Positions 17,096-24,452 of a DNA stretch of 64,000 nt are shown here, piece after piece. The DNA comes from Polyangium jinanense. Its GTDB lineage: Bacteria; Myxococcota; Polyangia; Polyangiales; Polyangiaceae. The stretch lies in NCBI RefSeq assembly GCF_028435365.1, contig NZ_JAGTJJ010000027.1, positions 62,001 to 126,000 of the forward strand, in the 5' to 3' direction. The stretch's first letter is position 1, and each line of letters opens with the position of its first letter. Under the pieces are notes generated by a model. The model was given only the letters and a program-made list of their open reading frames with translations, was not told the origin of the DNA and searched no databases. The translations under genes and the position numbers were made by a program.

Positions 17096-17623
17096 GTGTT
17101 CGGATTGAGCTTCGGCGAGATGGTCGTGGTCGTGCTCGTGGCCATCGTGGTGGTGGGCCCGCGGCACTTGCCGAGCATGATGCGGACGGCCGGTCAGTGG
17201 GTCACGCGCATCCGCCGCATGAGCACGGACCTCCGAGCGCAGAGCGGCATCGACCAGCTCCTCCGCGAAGAGGGCATCGACCGCAGCATCCAGGAGATCC
17301 GCGCGCTCTCGAACGTGAACGTGCTCGACGGCCTGGAGAAGCTCGCCGTCCCGACCGCCGCCACGACCTCTCCCGCGACCGCGGCTGCGACCGTGACGGC
17401 TGCCGCGGCGAGCGCGCCTCTGCCGAGCGCTGAGACGGTCGAGATCTTACGCGAGCGCGAGTATCCGCGGGTAGGCTGCGACGCGTACGACGCGATGCCC
17501 GACGACGCGGCCCCGTACGTGGATGGGCAGCCCGAGCCCCTCGCCCACCTTCCGCTGGGTGTCGTGGCGACCGACGATCCGACGAGCCGGGTCGTCACGA
17601 AGGAGCCGAGCGCGGCGTCATGA
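17096..17623 (+). CDS. tatB: Sec-independent protein translocase subunit TatB
   Basis: A 175-residue protein with the TatA/B layout: a membrane helix (residues about 4-20), the hinge VVGPRHLP, an amphipathic helix (MMRTAGQWVTRIRRM) and a variable Ala/Thr-rich tail. TatB forms with TatC the twin-arginine signal receptor in the inner membrane. The Phe-Gly-Leu-Ser-Phe-Gly-Glu start and the long tail favour TatB over TatA; no tatA is adjacent, so it must be elsewhere. The GTG start is 9 bases after rlmN, and the stop overlaps the tatC start by four bases (ATGA). Confidence 0.9.
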   Translation: MFGLSFGEMVVVVLVAIVVVGPRHLPSMMRTAGQWVTRIRRMSTDLRAQSGIDQLLREEGIDRSIQEIRALSNVNVLDGLEKLAVPTAATTSPATAAATVTAAAASAPLPSAETVEILREREYPRVGCDAYDAMPDDAAPYVDGQPEPLAHLPLGVVATDDPTSRVVTKEPSAAS

Positions 17624-18486
17624 GTGATTCCAAGGCGAAGGCGGTCAAGGACGCGGCGCCCGCTCCGATCGAGGACGAAGAGGGCACTCCCATGACGTTC
17701 TGGGAGCACCTCGACGAGCTCCGCAAGCGCCTGGTCTATTGCTTCGTCGCGTTCCTGATCTGCTGCGTGCTCACCTGGGAGTACCGCGATCCCCTGCTCG
17801 ACATCATCTCGCGCCCGTTCAAGGGCGCGTGGACGGCGCAGGGCCTGCCGAACCAGGCCACGTTGCACTTCGAGTCGCCCCAGGCCGCGTTCATCGGGTA
17901 CTTCCAGCTCTCGCTGCTCGGCTCGATCGTGCTCAGCGCGCCGGTCATCTTCTACCAGCTCTGGGCCTTCGTCGCGCCCGGGCTCTACGCGCGCGAAAAA
18001 CGCTTCGTGATCCCCTTCGTGCTCTCGGCGTCGGGGCTCTTCGTGGGCGGCTGTTATTTCGGCTGGCGCGTCGCCTTCCCCATCACGTTCAACTACTTCC
18101 TCGGCCTCGCCGGCACCGTCGGCGGCGGCCAGGGCGTGACGATCACGCCGACCGTGATGCTGGGCGAGTACATCGACTTCGTGACCCGGATGCTGCTCGC
18201 GTTCGGGATCGTCTTCGAGATCCCGCTGCTCATCTTGTTCCTGTCGCTCGCGGGCATCGTCAATTACTTGCAGCTCATCCGATTCGGCCGCTGGTTCGTC
18301 CTGCTCTCGTTCATCATCGCGGCCGTCGTCACGCCGCCCGACATCACGAGCCAGATCGTGATGGCCGTGCCGATGCTGGTCCTCTACGCGCTCTCGATCG
18401 GCCTCGCCTTCGTCTTCGGCAAGAAGCCGACGGAGGCCCAGCGCGAGGCGTACCGGAAGAGCAAAGAGAAGCCGAAAGCGGTCTAG
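17620..18486 (+). CDS. tatC: Sec-independent protein translocase subunit TatC
   Basis: A 288-residue inner-membrane protein with six predicted helices. The cytoplasmic N-terminal motif FWEHLDELRKRL contains the conserved glutamate that contacts the twin-arginine signal, and SAPVIFYQLWAFVAPGLY and the VVTPPD segment are family hallmarks. It exports folded proteins together with TatB. ATG 17620 overlaps the tatB stop. The gene has an acidic N-terminal extension of about 22 residues before the motif. It ends 13 bases from the stop of the convergent rlmH. Confidence 0.95.
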   Translation: MSDSKAKAVKDAAPAPIEDEEGTPMTFWEHLDELRKRLVYCFVAFLICCVLTWEYRDPLLDIISRPFKGAWTAQGLPNQATLHFESPQAAFIGYFQLSLLGSIVLSAPVIFYQLWAFVAPGLYAREKRFVIPFVLSASGLFVGGCYFGWRVAFPITFNYFLGLAGTVGGGQGVTITPTVMLGEYIDFVTRMLLAFGIVFEIPLLILFLSLAGIVNYLQLIRFGRWFVLLSFIIAAVVTPPDITSQIVMAVPMLVLYALSIGLAFVFGKKPTEAQREAYRKSKEKPKAV

Positions 18487-18499
18487 AAAAACGCCTCGA

Positions 18500-18937
18500 T
18501 CAGTGGGCGTACGGCTCGCCGCGCAGGATCGTCATCGCGCGGTAGATCTGCTCCACGAGCACGAGCCGCGCGAGCCTGTGCGGAAACGTGAGCGTCGAGA
18601 GGCTCAGCCGATCGTGCGCGGCGCGCGACGTCTCCGGGGGGATGCCGTCGGCGCCGCCGATCAGGAACGAGACCACACCCTTGCCGCGGGATCCGGCGCG
18701 CTCGATCGTCCGGGCGAACGAGGGGCTGTCGAGCGCGCGTCCCATCACCTCGAGCGCGATCGTCGTCGAGCCGTCGGTCTTCTTCGCGAAGAGCTCGACG
18801 AGGCGCGCGGGCGGCGCATCCTCGAGCTCGATCTCGTCACAAGGCATGTACCGGCGCACGCGGCCGAGGTAGTCGTCGAGCGCCGCGCGGAGCGGTTTGT
18901 CCTTCACGCGGCCCACGGCGACGACGACGATACGCAT
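18500..18937 (-). CDS. rlmH: 23S rRNA pseudouridine-1915 N3-methyltransferase RlmH
   Basis: A 145-residue SPOUT-fold methyltransferase. The SAM-binding knot is seen in VSFLIGGADGIP and the C-terminal signature EQIYRAMTILRGEPYAH. It methylates pseudouridine 1915 in helix 69 of mature 70S ribosomes. Length is slightly below that of E. coli (155). It is third in the minus-strand cluster proA-rsfS-rlmH, 11 bases after rsfS, an order frequent in bacteria. Confidence 0.93.
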   Translation of the reverse strand: MRIVVVAVGRVKDKPLRAALDDYLGRVRRYMPCDEIELEDAPPARLVELFAKKTDGSTTIALEVMGRALDSPSFARTIERAGSRGKGVVSFLIGGADGIPPETSRAAHDRLSLSTLTFPHRLARLVLVEQIYRAMTILRGEPYAH

Positions 18938-18948
18938 ACGATCCGGCT

Positions 18949-19809
18949 CTACTCTTCCTCGCTCCGATCCTCGGCCTCGTCGTCACCGAACCCCTCGCCC
19001 GCGTCCGCTTGCGCGCGGTTCACCGGCGACGAGGCAGGCCGCGCGCCCGGCGCGCCTTCGGGCACGGCCACGCGGCTCGCGTCCATCCACAGGCCCTCGA
19101 TGTCGTAGAGCTGCCGCGCGTCCTCCTGGAAGACGTGCACGACGACGTCGCCGTAGTCGAGCAGCACCCACGTGGCCGCGGACATACCCTCGACCGAGAT
19201 CGGCGCGATCTTCTTCTTGCCGAGCTCCTCCTCGATCCCCTGCGCGATCGAGCCGACGTGCCGATCACTCCGGCCCGTCATGAGCACCAGGAAATCCGCG
19301 TAATCGACGCGCCCGCGCACGTCGAGGATCTCCACGCCGAGCGCCTTCTTGTCGAGGCCGGCGGTCGCCACCGCGACCGCGAGCTCGCGCGCCGGAGAAG
19401 CCGTCTCCGGGATGGGTGCCTTGCGTCCGGCCGCTCGCTTGGGCGCCGCCAGCGGCGCCTTCTTCACGCCGGGCGCGCCCTTGCCGCGGAGCTCGCCTTC
19501 CGACTTGCGCCGCGGCAGCCCTGGCCGCTTCGTGGTCTTGGCGCCACCGGGCGCGCGCACCGCCTGCCCGCTCGCGTGCGAGGCGCGGAGCTTCGGCCGG
19601 GCCGACTTCTTCGCCGCCTTCACCGCCGCCTTCACGACGGACGGCGCCACGTGCGTGTCCCGCTCGCCCGAGCCCTCGCCCGGATCCACGTCGCGCGCCG
19701 GACGCGCCGCGCCCGTCTTCGTCGTCTTCGTCGTCTTCGTCGCCGCTGTCTTGCTGCGAGCCGGCTTGGGCGACTCGCCCCCGCCGTCCGATCGCTTCTT
19801 CGTTGCCAA
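18949..19809 (-). CDS. rsfS: Ribosomal silencing factor RsfS with a long basic N-terminal extension
   Basis: A 286-residue protein whose RsfS/Iojap domain occupies about residues 145-250 (LAVAVATAGLDKKALGVEILDVRG, YADFLVLMTGRSDRHVGSIA, VLLDYGDVVVHVF). RsfS binds uL14 and blocks subunit joining in starvation. Typical family members are about 105-130 residues; the first ~145 here are Lys/Ala/Pro/Thr-rich and probably disordered, similar to histone-H1-like tails, and may bind RNA or DNA. A Glu/Asp-rich tail follows the domain. The TTG start at 19809 is supported by GTGAGGT about 6 bases upstream. It lies between proA and rlmH. Confidence 0.88.
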   Translation of the reverse strand: MATKKRSDGGGESPKPARSKTAATKTTKTTKTGAARPARDVDPGEGSGERDTHVAPSVVKAAVKAAKKSARPKLRASHASGQAVRAPGGAKTTKRPGLPRRKSEGELRGKGAPGVKKAPLAAPKRAAGRKAPIPETASPARELAVAVATAGLDKKALGVEILDVRGRVDYADFLVLMTGRSDRHVGSIAQGIEEELGKKKIAPISVEGMSAATWVLLDYGDVVVHVFQEDARQLYDIEGLWMDASRVAVPEGAPGARPASSPVNRAQADAGEGFGDDEAEDRSEEE

Positions 19810-19828
19810 GTTTTACCTCACTCCGGGA

Positions 19829-21130
19829 TTACCGAATTTGCCCCTCGCCGAAGACGATCCACTTCTTCGCGGTGAGGCTCTCGAGCCCCATCGGTCCATA
19901 GGCATGGAGCTTCGTCGTCGAGATGCCGATCTCCGCGCCGAGACCGAGCTCGCCGCCGTCGTTGAAGCGCGTGGACGCGTTGACGATCACGCAGCTCGCG
20001 TCGACGGCCCGGGAGAAACGCTGCGCCCGCTCGTAGCTCCGCGTGCAGATCGCCTCGGTGTGGTTCGAGCCGTACTGCGCGATGTGATCGAGCGCCTCGT
20101 CGAGCGAGCCGACGATCCGAACCGCAAGGATCGGGGCGAGGAACTCCTGCCCATAATCCTCGGGCGATGCGGGTTTGGCCGACGGGAGCACCGCGCGTGT
20201 GGCCTGATCGCCGCGGATCTCGAGCCCCTGCGCCGCGAGCTTTCCGACCCGCGGCAAGAACGCGAGCGCCACGCTCTCGTGCACGAGCAAGCCCTCGAGC
20301 GCGTTGCAGACGCCGGGCCGGCTGAGCTTGCCGTTCTCCACGAGCCGGAGCGCCATGTTGAGATCGGCGCCCTCGTCGACGTAGAGGTGACAAACCCCCT
20401 TGTAGTGCTGGATGACCGGCACGCGGGCGTGCTCGGTCACGAAGCGGATGAGCCCCTCGCCGCCGCGCGGGATCACGAGATCGATCATCCCCGTGAGCCG
20501 CACGAGCTCGCGAATCCCCTCGCGATCACCGGACGGAACGATCTGCACGGCGTCCGCAGGCAGACCGGCGGACGCGACCGCGTTCCGCACGAGCTCGCCG
20601 AGCGCCGCGTTCGATCGCGACGCTTCCTTGCCGCCGCGCAAGAGCACGGCGTTGCCGCTCTTCAAGCAGAGCGCGGCCGCGTCGACCGTCACGTTCGGAC
20701 GCGCCTCGTAGATCATCGCGATCACGCCGAGCGGGATGCGCACCTGACCCACGCTGAGGCCGTTCGGGCGCTGCTTCATGCCGAGCACCTCGCCCACGGG
20801 ATCCTCGAACGAGGCGATCTGCGTGACGGCCGCGGCGATGTCGAGGATGCGCTGTTCGTCGAGGATCAACCGATCGACGAGCGCGGCGGCGAGCCCCGCG
20901 AGGCGCGCGGTCTCGATGTCCTCGGCGTTCGCGATGCGCAGGGGCGAGCCCTCGGCGGCCTGCGCGCGCAGCGCCTCCGCGATCGCGACGAGCGCGCGAT
21001 CCTTGGCCTCGCGCGACGCAGTCGAAAGCGTACGCGCGGCCTTTCGGGCGCGCTTTGCGAGCTCGATGAGCTCTTCGGTCTGGATTGCGGTGCTCTCCAC
21101 GGCGTCGAAACCTAACGCGGCTGCCCTCAC
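19829..21130 (-). CDS. proA: Glutamate-5-semialdehyde dehydrogenase (gamma-glutamyl phosphate reductase)
   Basis: A 433-residue member of the aldehyde dehydrogenase superfamily. The catalytic cysteine is in GVCNALEGLLV, and the sequences RIPLGVIAMIYEARPNVT, KSGNAVLLRGGKEA, PRGGEGLIRFV and TRFNDGGELGLGAEIGIST are ProA signatures. It performs the second step of proline synthesis, NADPH-dependent reduction of glutamyl phosphate. It starts with GTG at 21130 (an in-frame GTG lies 30 bases on). It is first gene of the minus-strand cluster with rsfS and rlmH. The 28-base divergent gap to the next gene contains the palindrome GCTAGC. Confidence 0.95.
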   Translation of the reverse strand: MRAAALGFDAVESTAIQTEELIELAKRARKAARTLSTASREAKDRALVAIAEALRAQAAEGSPLRIANAEDIETARLAGLAAALVDRLILDEQRILDIAAAVTQIASFEDPVGEVLGMKQRPNGLSVGQVRIPLGVIAMIYEARPNVTVDAAALCLKSGNAVLLRGGKEASRSNAALGELVRNAVASAGLPADAVQIVPSGDREGIRELVRLTGMIDLVIPRGGEGLIRFVTEHARVPVIQHYKGVCHLYVDEGADLNMALRLVENGKLSRPGVCNALEGLLVHESVALAFLPRVGKLAAQGLEIRGDQATRAVLPSAKPASPEDYGQEFLAPILAVRIVGSLDEALDHIAQYGSNHTEAICTRSYERAQRFSRAVDASCVIVNASTRFNDGGELGLGAEIGISTTKLHAYGPMGLESLTAKKWIVFGEGQIR

Positions 21131-21144
21131 AAGGCCAAGGGCGT

Positions 21145-21152
21145 GCTAGCGT
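21145..21152. promoter_or_regulatory. Shared GCTAGC palindrome with TAGCGT toward the lipoprotein gene
   Basis: GCTAGC (21145-21150) lies between divergent proA and a lipoprotein gene. To the right it reads TGC-TAGCGT ending 6 bases before GTG 21159; to the left it reads CGC-TAGCAC 14 bases before the proA GTG. One palindrome may serve as the -10 of both genes. Confidence 0.45.
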
Positions 21153-21158
21153 GGGCTC

Positions 21159-21500
21159 GTGTCGGCTCGCCCGCGCGGTATCCCCGCCTGGTTCCTCCTC
21201 CTGTCCTTTACCGTGCCCACGTGGCTCGGTTGCGGCTCTCACGACGACGAGGGGCCGGCGAGCGCCGCGCCCGCAGCCACGATGATCCCGATGGGCGCCC
21301 CCGGCGCCGAGGGCGCCAAATACGACCCGGCCCCGGAGGCGCCTCCTGCCAAACCCACCGATCTGCGCCAGAAGATCGACGGTTCGCCCGATACGTCCGC
21401 GCCCCCGAGCCCGTTCGGCCTGCCGCCCGGGAACGAGCACGAGGGCCCCGTGACCCCGCCTCCGCCGACGAACATCAAGAAGAAGGGGACCAAGATATGA
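21159..21500 (+). CDS. Small Pro-rich lipoprotein
   Basis: A 113-residue predicted lipoprotein: the signal peptide MSARPRGIPAW...TWLGC ends in a cysteine at residue 25. The mature part is Pro/Gly/Ala-rich and ends with a basic KKKGTK. No family is recognised. GTG 21159 follows TAGCGT by 6 bases. It overlaps the next small lipoprotein gene by four bases (ATGA), so the two are co-translated and possibly act together in the cell envelope. Confidence 0.7.
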   Translation: MSARPRGIPAWFLLLSFTVPTWLGCGSHDDEGPASAAPAATMIPMGAPGAEGAKYDPAPEAPPAKPTDLRQKIDGSPDTSAPPSPFGLPPGNEHEGPVTPPPPTNIKKKGTKI

Positions 21501-21685
21501 GGACCTGGTTCGTCCCCGTGCTCGCGTCGCTCGTCGTGTTCGCCGCGGGCGCGTGCTGCAGCCCGCCGAAGCCGAAGCCGCTGCCCGGAGGCCCGCCGCC
21601 CGAGTACGAGGCGCCGCGGAGTTTTGAGCTCCCCGGCACACAGGCGCCGCCGCCGGCCGAGGCGCCCGAGCCTCAGCAGCCCTGA
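21497..21685 (+). CDS. Very small Pro-rich lipoprotein
   Basis: A 62-residue protein with a signal peptide ending in the lipobox AAGAC (Cys20, with a second Cys21) and a Pro-rich mature part of about 40 residues. No family is recognised. ATG 21497 overlaps the preceding stop. It ends just before a multi-hairpin repeat, which could act as terminator. Confidence 0.65.
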   Translation: MRTWFVPVLASLVVFAAGACCSPPKPKPLPGGPPPEYEAPRSFELPGTQAPPPAEAPEPQQP

Positions 21686-21687
21686 GG

Positions 21688-21800
21688 GCGTAGCGCCGGG
21701 GTTTCACCCCGGACCCGACGAGGGGCTGTCCGCCCCTCGACCCGGACCAGGGCACAGCCCTGGACCTCTGGGCATCGACTGCGCGAAGCGCAGTCGATGC
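21688..21800 (-). repeat. Multi-hairpin repeat, copy A (tail to the left)
   Basis: Read on the minus strand, four successive inverted repeats: a variable head stem (21772-21800), then CCAGGGC..GCCCTGG (21747-21763), GAGGGGC..GCCCCTC (21720-21738) and CCGGGG..CCCCGG (21696-21712), ending with CGCTACGC. Copy B at 23516-23625 is nearly identical from the second hairpin on but in opposite orientation. The minus-strand amidotransferase gene at 21704 reads through this copy, and its TGA stop lies in the loop of the last hairpin. A partial relic in the same orientation occurs at about 21838-21894. Confidence 0.9.
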
Positions 21801-22570
21801 GGGGAAATTAGTTTGTAGCTATCCGCCCCCCTTCGCAGCGCACAGCCCTGGACGTCTGGTGCAAAGGCCGCGATGCGGTCGATGCAGAGGAGAGAGCGCT
21901 CGGGGACCTCTTGCCAGGCGCCTTCGTGCGGGACCTCCGACGCAATGCGGACGACGTCCGCGTCGGAGGAGACGAACAAGCTCCGGCCAAAGCGATGGGC
22001 ATAAAGCACGTCCCCATCACTCAAAAGGAAATTGACGGCGCCGAACCGGGGCCTGTCCGTCGCGGCCTCGATGGCCCGGGCGATCGCGTGGTGGGTCGCG
22101 TCGCTCGACGCACGTCGGCTTCCGTGCGTGGCGCCGACCTCGTCGAGCGTGGTCATCAGGAATGCGAAGAACCGCTCGCTGTCCGTGTCCCCCGCGATTT
22201 CCCGCTTGCGTGATTGCGAGGTGCGCCGTTCGAGCCACGCGACGTCGGAAATGGTGCCGTTGTGCGCGAAGACCCAGGCGTCCCGGCGGAACGGATGGGT
22301 ATTGTCGAGGCCGGTTTTTCCGACCGTGGCTTTGCGGACGTGGGCGAGGACGACACGCCCGCGGGCATTCGAGGCCACGGCGCGGAACGCCGGGTCTGCG
22401 TGGGCGCAGGTGGGGCTCTTGTGGATCGCCCAGGATTTGCCGTCATGGGCGGCGATCCCCCATCCGTGCGGGTGCTCGGGCGAGAGCGCCGCGAGGCTTT
22501 TTGGAGCCGTAGCGAGGGGCTCGGGGTGAGGTTCGACGTGCCTCGAAACGACGCCGAAGAGGCGACACAT
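21704..22570 (-). CDS. Class II glutamine amidotransferase (YafJ-like) with a repeat-derived C-terminus
   Basis: A 288-residue Ntn-type amidotransferase. Met is followed directly by the nucleophile Cys2 in MCRLFGVVS; the glutamine pocket residues appear in HVRKATVG, NTHPF and FAHNGTISD, and DTDSERFF is typical of this family. It would hydrolyse glutamine to supply ammonia to an unidentified partner or act in gamma-glutamyl metabolism. The conserved fold ends near EVPERSLLCID; the last ~45 residues are translated from a degenerate hairpin-repeat relic and from copy A, which supplies the stop codon. ATG 22570 is set by the Cys2 rule and by TATCCT 8 bases upstream. It is divergent from the Uma2 gene. 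Confidence 0.85.
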   Translation of the reverse strand: MCRLFGVVSRHVEPHPEPLATAPKSLAALSPEHPHGWGIAAHDGKSWAIHKSPTCAHADPAFRAVASNARGRVVLAHVRKATVGKTGLDNTHPFRRDAWVFAHNGTISDVAWLERRTSQSRKREIAGDTDSERFFAFLMTTLDEVGATHGSRRASSDATHHAIARAIEAATDRPRFGAVNFLLSDGDVLYAHRFGRSLFVSSDADVVRIASEVPHEGAWQEVPERSLLCIDRIAAFAPDVQGCALRRGADSYKLISPHRLRFAQSMPRGPGLCPGPGRGADSPSSGPG

Positions 22571-22578
22571 CGTTGCAG

Positions 22579-22584
22579 AGGATA
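22579..22584 (-). promoter_or_regulatory. -10-like TATCCT of the amidotransferase gene
   Basis: Minus-strand TATCCT ends 8 bases before ATG 22570, where the start is fixed by the essential Cys2; this is a good test case for leaderless transcription in this genome. Confidence 0.5.
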
Positions 22585-22662
22585 GCCGAGGGAGCGAGGA
22601 CCGGCCAGCTTGCACGGGAAAAACGGTTACGGACGGGCGCGCGCGGCTGGGGTGGGATCTGC

Positions 22663-22668
22663 TAGGAT
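22663..22668 (+). promoter_or_regulatory. Extended -10-like TGC-TAGGAT
   Basis: TAGGAT preceded by TGC ends 13 bases before ATG 22682 of the Uma2 gene. Confidence 0.5.
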
Positions 22669-22681
22669 CGGCGACGGCACC

Positions 22682-23269
22682 ATGGACGCTGCTCGGAAGT
22701 TCGCGACGTACGAGGATCTGCTGGCTCTGCCCGAGGACCAGAAGGCCGAGATCATCGGGGGCAGCCTGGTGACGCTGCCGTCGCCGCGCCCCAGGCACTC
22801 GAACGTGCAGGGGACCCTGCGCGTGTTCATTGGGAAACCGTTCCACGACGACGACGGCTTCGGCGGCCCCGGCGGCTGGTGGATTTTCCTCGATGTGGAC
22901 GTCGCGCTCGGCCGGCACGACATCGTGCGCCCGGACCTCTTCGGCGTCCGTCGCGAGCGGCTGCCCGATCCGGATGTCCTCCCGATTCCGGTCGTCCCCG
23001 ACTGGATCTGTGAGGTGCTGTCGCCCTCGAACGAGCCGCACGATCGGGTGACCAAGAAAAACCTTTATGCGCGATATGGCGTGCGCTGGTACTGGATCGT
23101 GGATCCCGCGGCGCGCATTCTGGAGGTCTTCGAGCTGCGCGACGGTCTATGGGTGAACATCGCGTCGTACGACGAGCACGCGACGGCCCGCATCCCGCCG
23201 TTCGAGGCTGTCGAGCTGCCGATGGCGCGAATCTTCTTGCCGCGCCCGCCGAGCAGCGAAGGGGCGTGA
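22682..23269 (+). CDS. Uma2 family PD-(D/E)XK nuclease-like protein
   Basis: A 195-residue protein of the Uma2/DUF820 family. Expected core elements are present: YEDLLALPEDQKAEIIGGSL at the N-terminus, VRPDLFGVRR and PDWICEVLSPS (the D...E-x-x-S-P-S active-site pattern), and KKNLYARYGVRWYWIVDP. The fold is that of restriction-endonuclease-like proteins, but nuclease activity of the family is largely untested. It is divergent from the amidotransferase, and both are bracketed by inverted hairpin repeats A and B, so they may have moved together. Confidence 0.88.
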   Translation: MDAARKFATYEDLLALPEDQKAEIIGGSLVTLPSPRPRHSNVQGTLRVFIGKPFHDDDGFGGPGGWWIFLDVDVALGRHDIVRPDLFGVRRERLPDPDVLPIPVVPDWICEVLSPSNEPHDRVTKKNLYARYGVRWYWIVDPAARILEVFELRDGLWVNIASYDEHATARIPPFEAVELPMARIFLPRPPSSEGA

Positions 23270-23343
23270 CCGCGGCTGGCGCCGGGCGCGGGGGCTCCAC
23301 GCCTCGCCATCGCCCGCACGCTCGAGGATGGGAGGGTTGGGCG

Positions 23344-23457
23344 GCGCAGGATCGTCCGTACGCTGGCACGTGGGGCATCCCGGCCGCGCAGGATCGTCCG
23401 TACGCTGGCACGTGGGGCATCCCGGCCGCGCAGGATCGTCCGTACGCTGGCACGTAG
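23344..23457. repeat. 42-bp tandem repeat, 2.7 copies
   Basis: Units begin at 23344, 23386 and 23428 (the last partial) with GCGCAGGATCGTCCGTACGC as first 20 bases; the copies are essentially identical. The interval 23270-23640 has no supported gene: it holds this tandem array and hairpin repeat copy B. Frames are open through the array because 42 is a multiple of three, but no start, ribosome site or homology supports translation. Confidence 0.9.
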
Positions 23458-23515
23458 ATGAGCCCGGGGCTCAGAGGGTGTTCCACAGGCGTCGCGCGTG
23501 CAACCCATGCGCTTG

Positions 23516-23625
23516 TGCATCGACCGCATCGCGGTCGATGCATCAGAGGTCCAGGGCTGGCCCTGGTCCGGGTCGAGGGGCGGACAGCCCCTCGTCGGGT
23601 CCGGGGTGAAACCCCGGCGCTACGC
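23516..23625 (+). repeat. Multi-hairpin repeat, copy B (tail to the right)
   Basis: Four successive hairpins: head 23516-23542 (TGCATCGACCG..CGGTCGATGCA), CCAGGGC..CCCTGG 23551-23566, GAGGGGC..GCCCCTC 23575-23593, CCGGGG..CCCCGG 23601-23617, then CGCTACGC. It lies 15 bases beyond the stop of the minus-strand gene at 23641 and inverted to copy A. Confidence 0.9.
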
Positions 23626-23640
23626 TGCGGCAGCACCCTC

Positions 23641-24336
23641 TCAGGTGTTCGTGGGGGGCTCGGCTTTCTTCCGGGAAGGCGCGGCGTCGTAGAAGAAGGC
23701 CTTCACGTACTGCGTCTGGCGGGGGAATCGGTCGAGGAGGCGCTTCTCCAACTTATACAGCGCGTCGGAGCCGGCGGCGACCGCGACCTTGACCGCGCTG
23801 GTGAGGGACGCTGCCTTCACGGCGGCCGCGTCCCGGTCGACGAAGTTCTGCTGCTGTCGCGTTGCGCGCCCCGTCAAGTCGGCCTCCATTTCGGCCTTGC
23901 CCGGAAAGCTCGGGACCTGCGCGAACTTGCCGACGGCCTGGAGCACGAGGCCCGGCTCCTTGGCCCGCTCGGCTTGAATGATGTCGCTGACGTCGGTCCC
24001 GAAGACGTGATCGGCGCCCTCCTCCATCGCCGATCCCTTGAGCTCGACCTTCATCCGCGCCTTGGCCCGGCTGACGCCCCGATCGAGAATGGTATCGCCG
24101 AGCTGTACACGCGCCTGTTTGGCCTGCATCACGAGGAGCGAATACGAAGTCGCCTCGCGCTCGGCCGCGAACAGGGTATCGAAAAAGGGCTTCAAGGCTT
24201 CCCGCTCGACGGCGAAGAATTCACGGTCGTCCGGGGTGCGGTCGACGTCGAGCTCGACAGCGGCGTTGAGCGCGCCGATCGTGGTGGAGAGGGCGACCAG
24301 CATCGTCGAAGCGGTCGAATCGGGCGGGGCAATCAT
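23641..24336 (-). CDS. Uncharacterised helical protein
   Basis: A 231-residue soluble, mainly alpha-helical protein with no recognised domain. It has balanced charges, an N-terminal Ser/Thr/Ala segment, and a basic C-terminal half (LEKRLLDRFPRQTQYVKAFFYDAAPSRKK). Codon use matches neighbours, and the start ATG 24336 is preceded by TACCCT at 8 bases, supporting a genuine gene. Repeat copy B lies directly downstream. No function is proposed. Confidence 0.65.
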   Translation of the reverse strand: MIAPPDSTASTMLVALSTTIGALNAAVELDVDRTPDDREFFAVEREALKPFFDTLFAAEREATSYSLLVMQAKQARVQLGDTILDRGVSRAKARMKVELKGSAMEEGADHVFGTDVSDIIQAERAKEPGLVLQAVGKFAQVPSFPGKAEMEADLTGRATRQQQNFVDRDAAAVKAASLTSAVKVAVAAGSDALYKLEKRLLDRFPRQTQYVKAFFYDAAPSRKKAEPPTNT

Positions 24337-24344
24337 GGCAGCGG

Positions 24345-24350
24345 AGGGTA
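24345..24350 (-). promoter_or_regulatory. -10-like TACCCT
   Basis: Minus-strand TACCCT ends 8 bases before ATG 24336; no Shine-Dalgarno sequence is present. Confidence 0.45.
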
Positions 24351-24452
24351 CGGGAGGGGGGTCGAAGGGATCAAGGGGATTCTGGACGAGAGCGCGGCGG
24401 CAAAGCTCGAGGCGGGCAGCCCCTCACGAACGGCCCGCCCGCACCCGTCCCC

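Noticed and set aside
20526..21755. 409-codon minus-strand frame beginning in repeat copy A
   Set aside because: It runs antisense to two lipoprotein genes and out of frame through proA; only the repeat tail resembles the other repeat copies.
23328..23609. Plus-strand frames translating the 42-bp repeat into GSSVRWHVGHPGRA-type units
   Set aside because: Open only because the period is a multiple of three; no ribosome site, start or homology.
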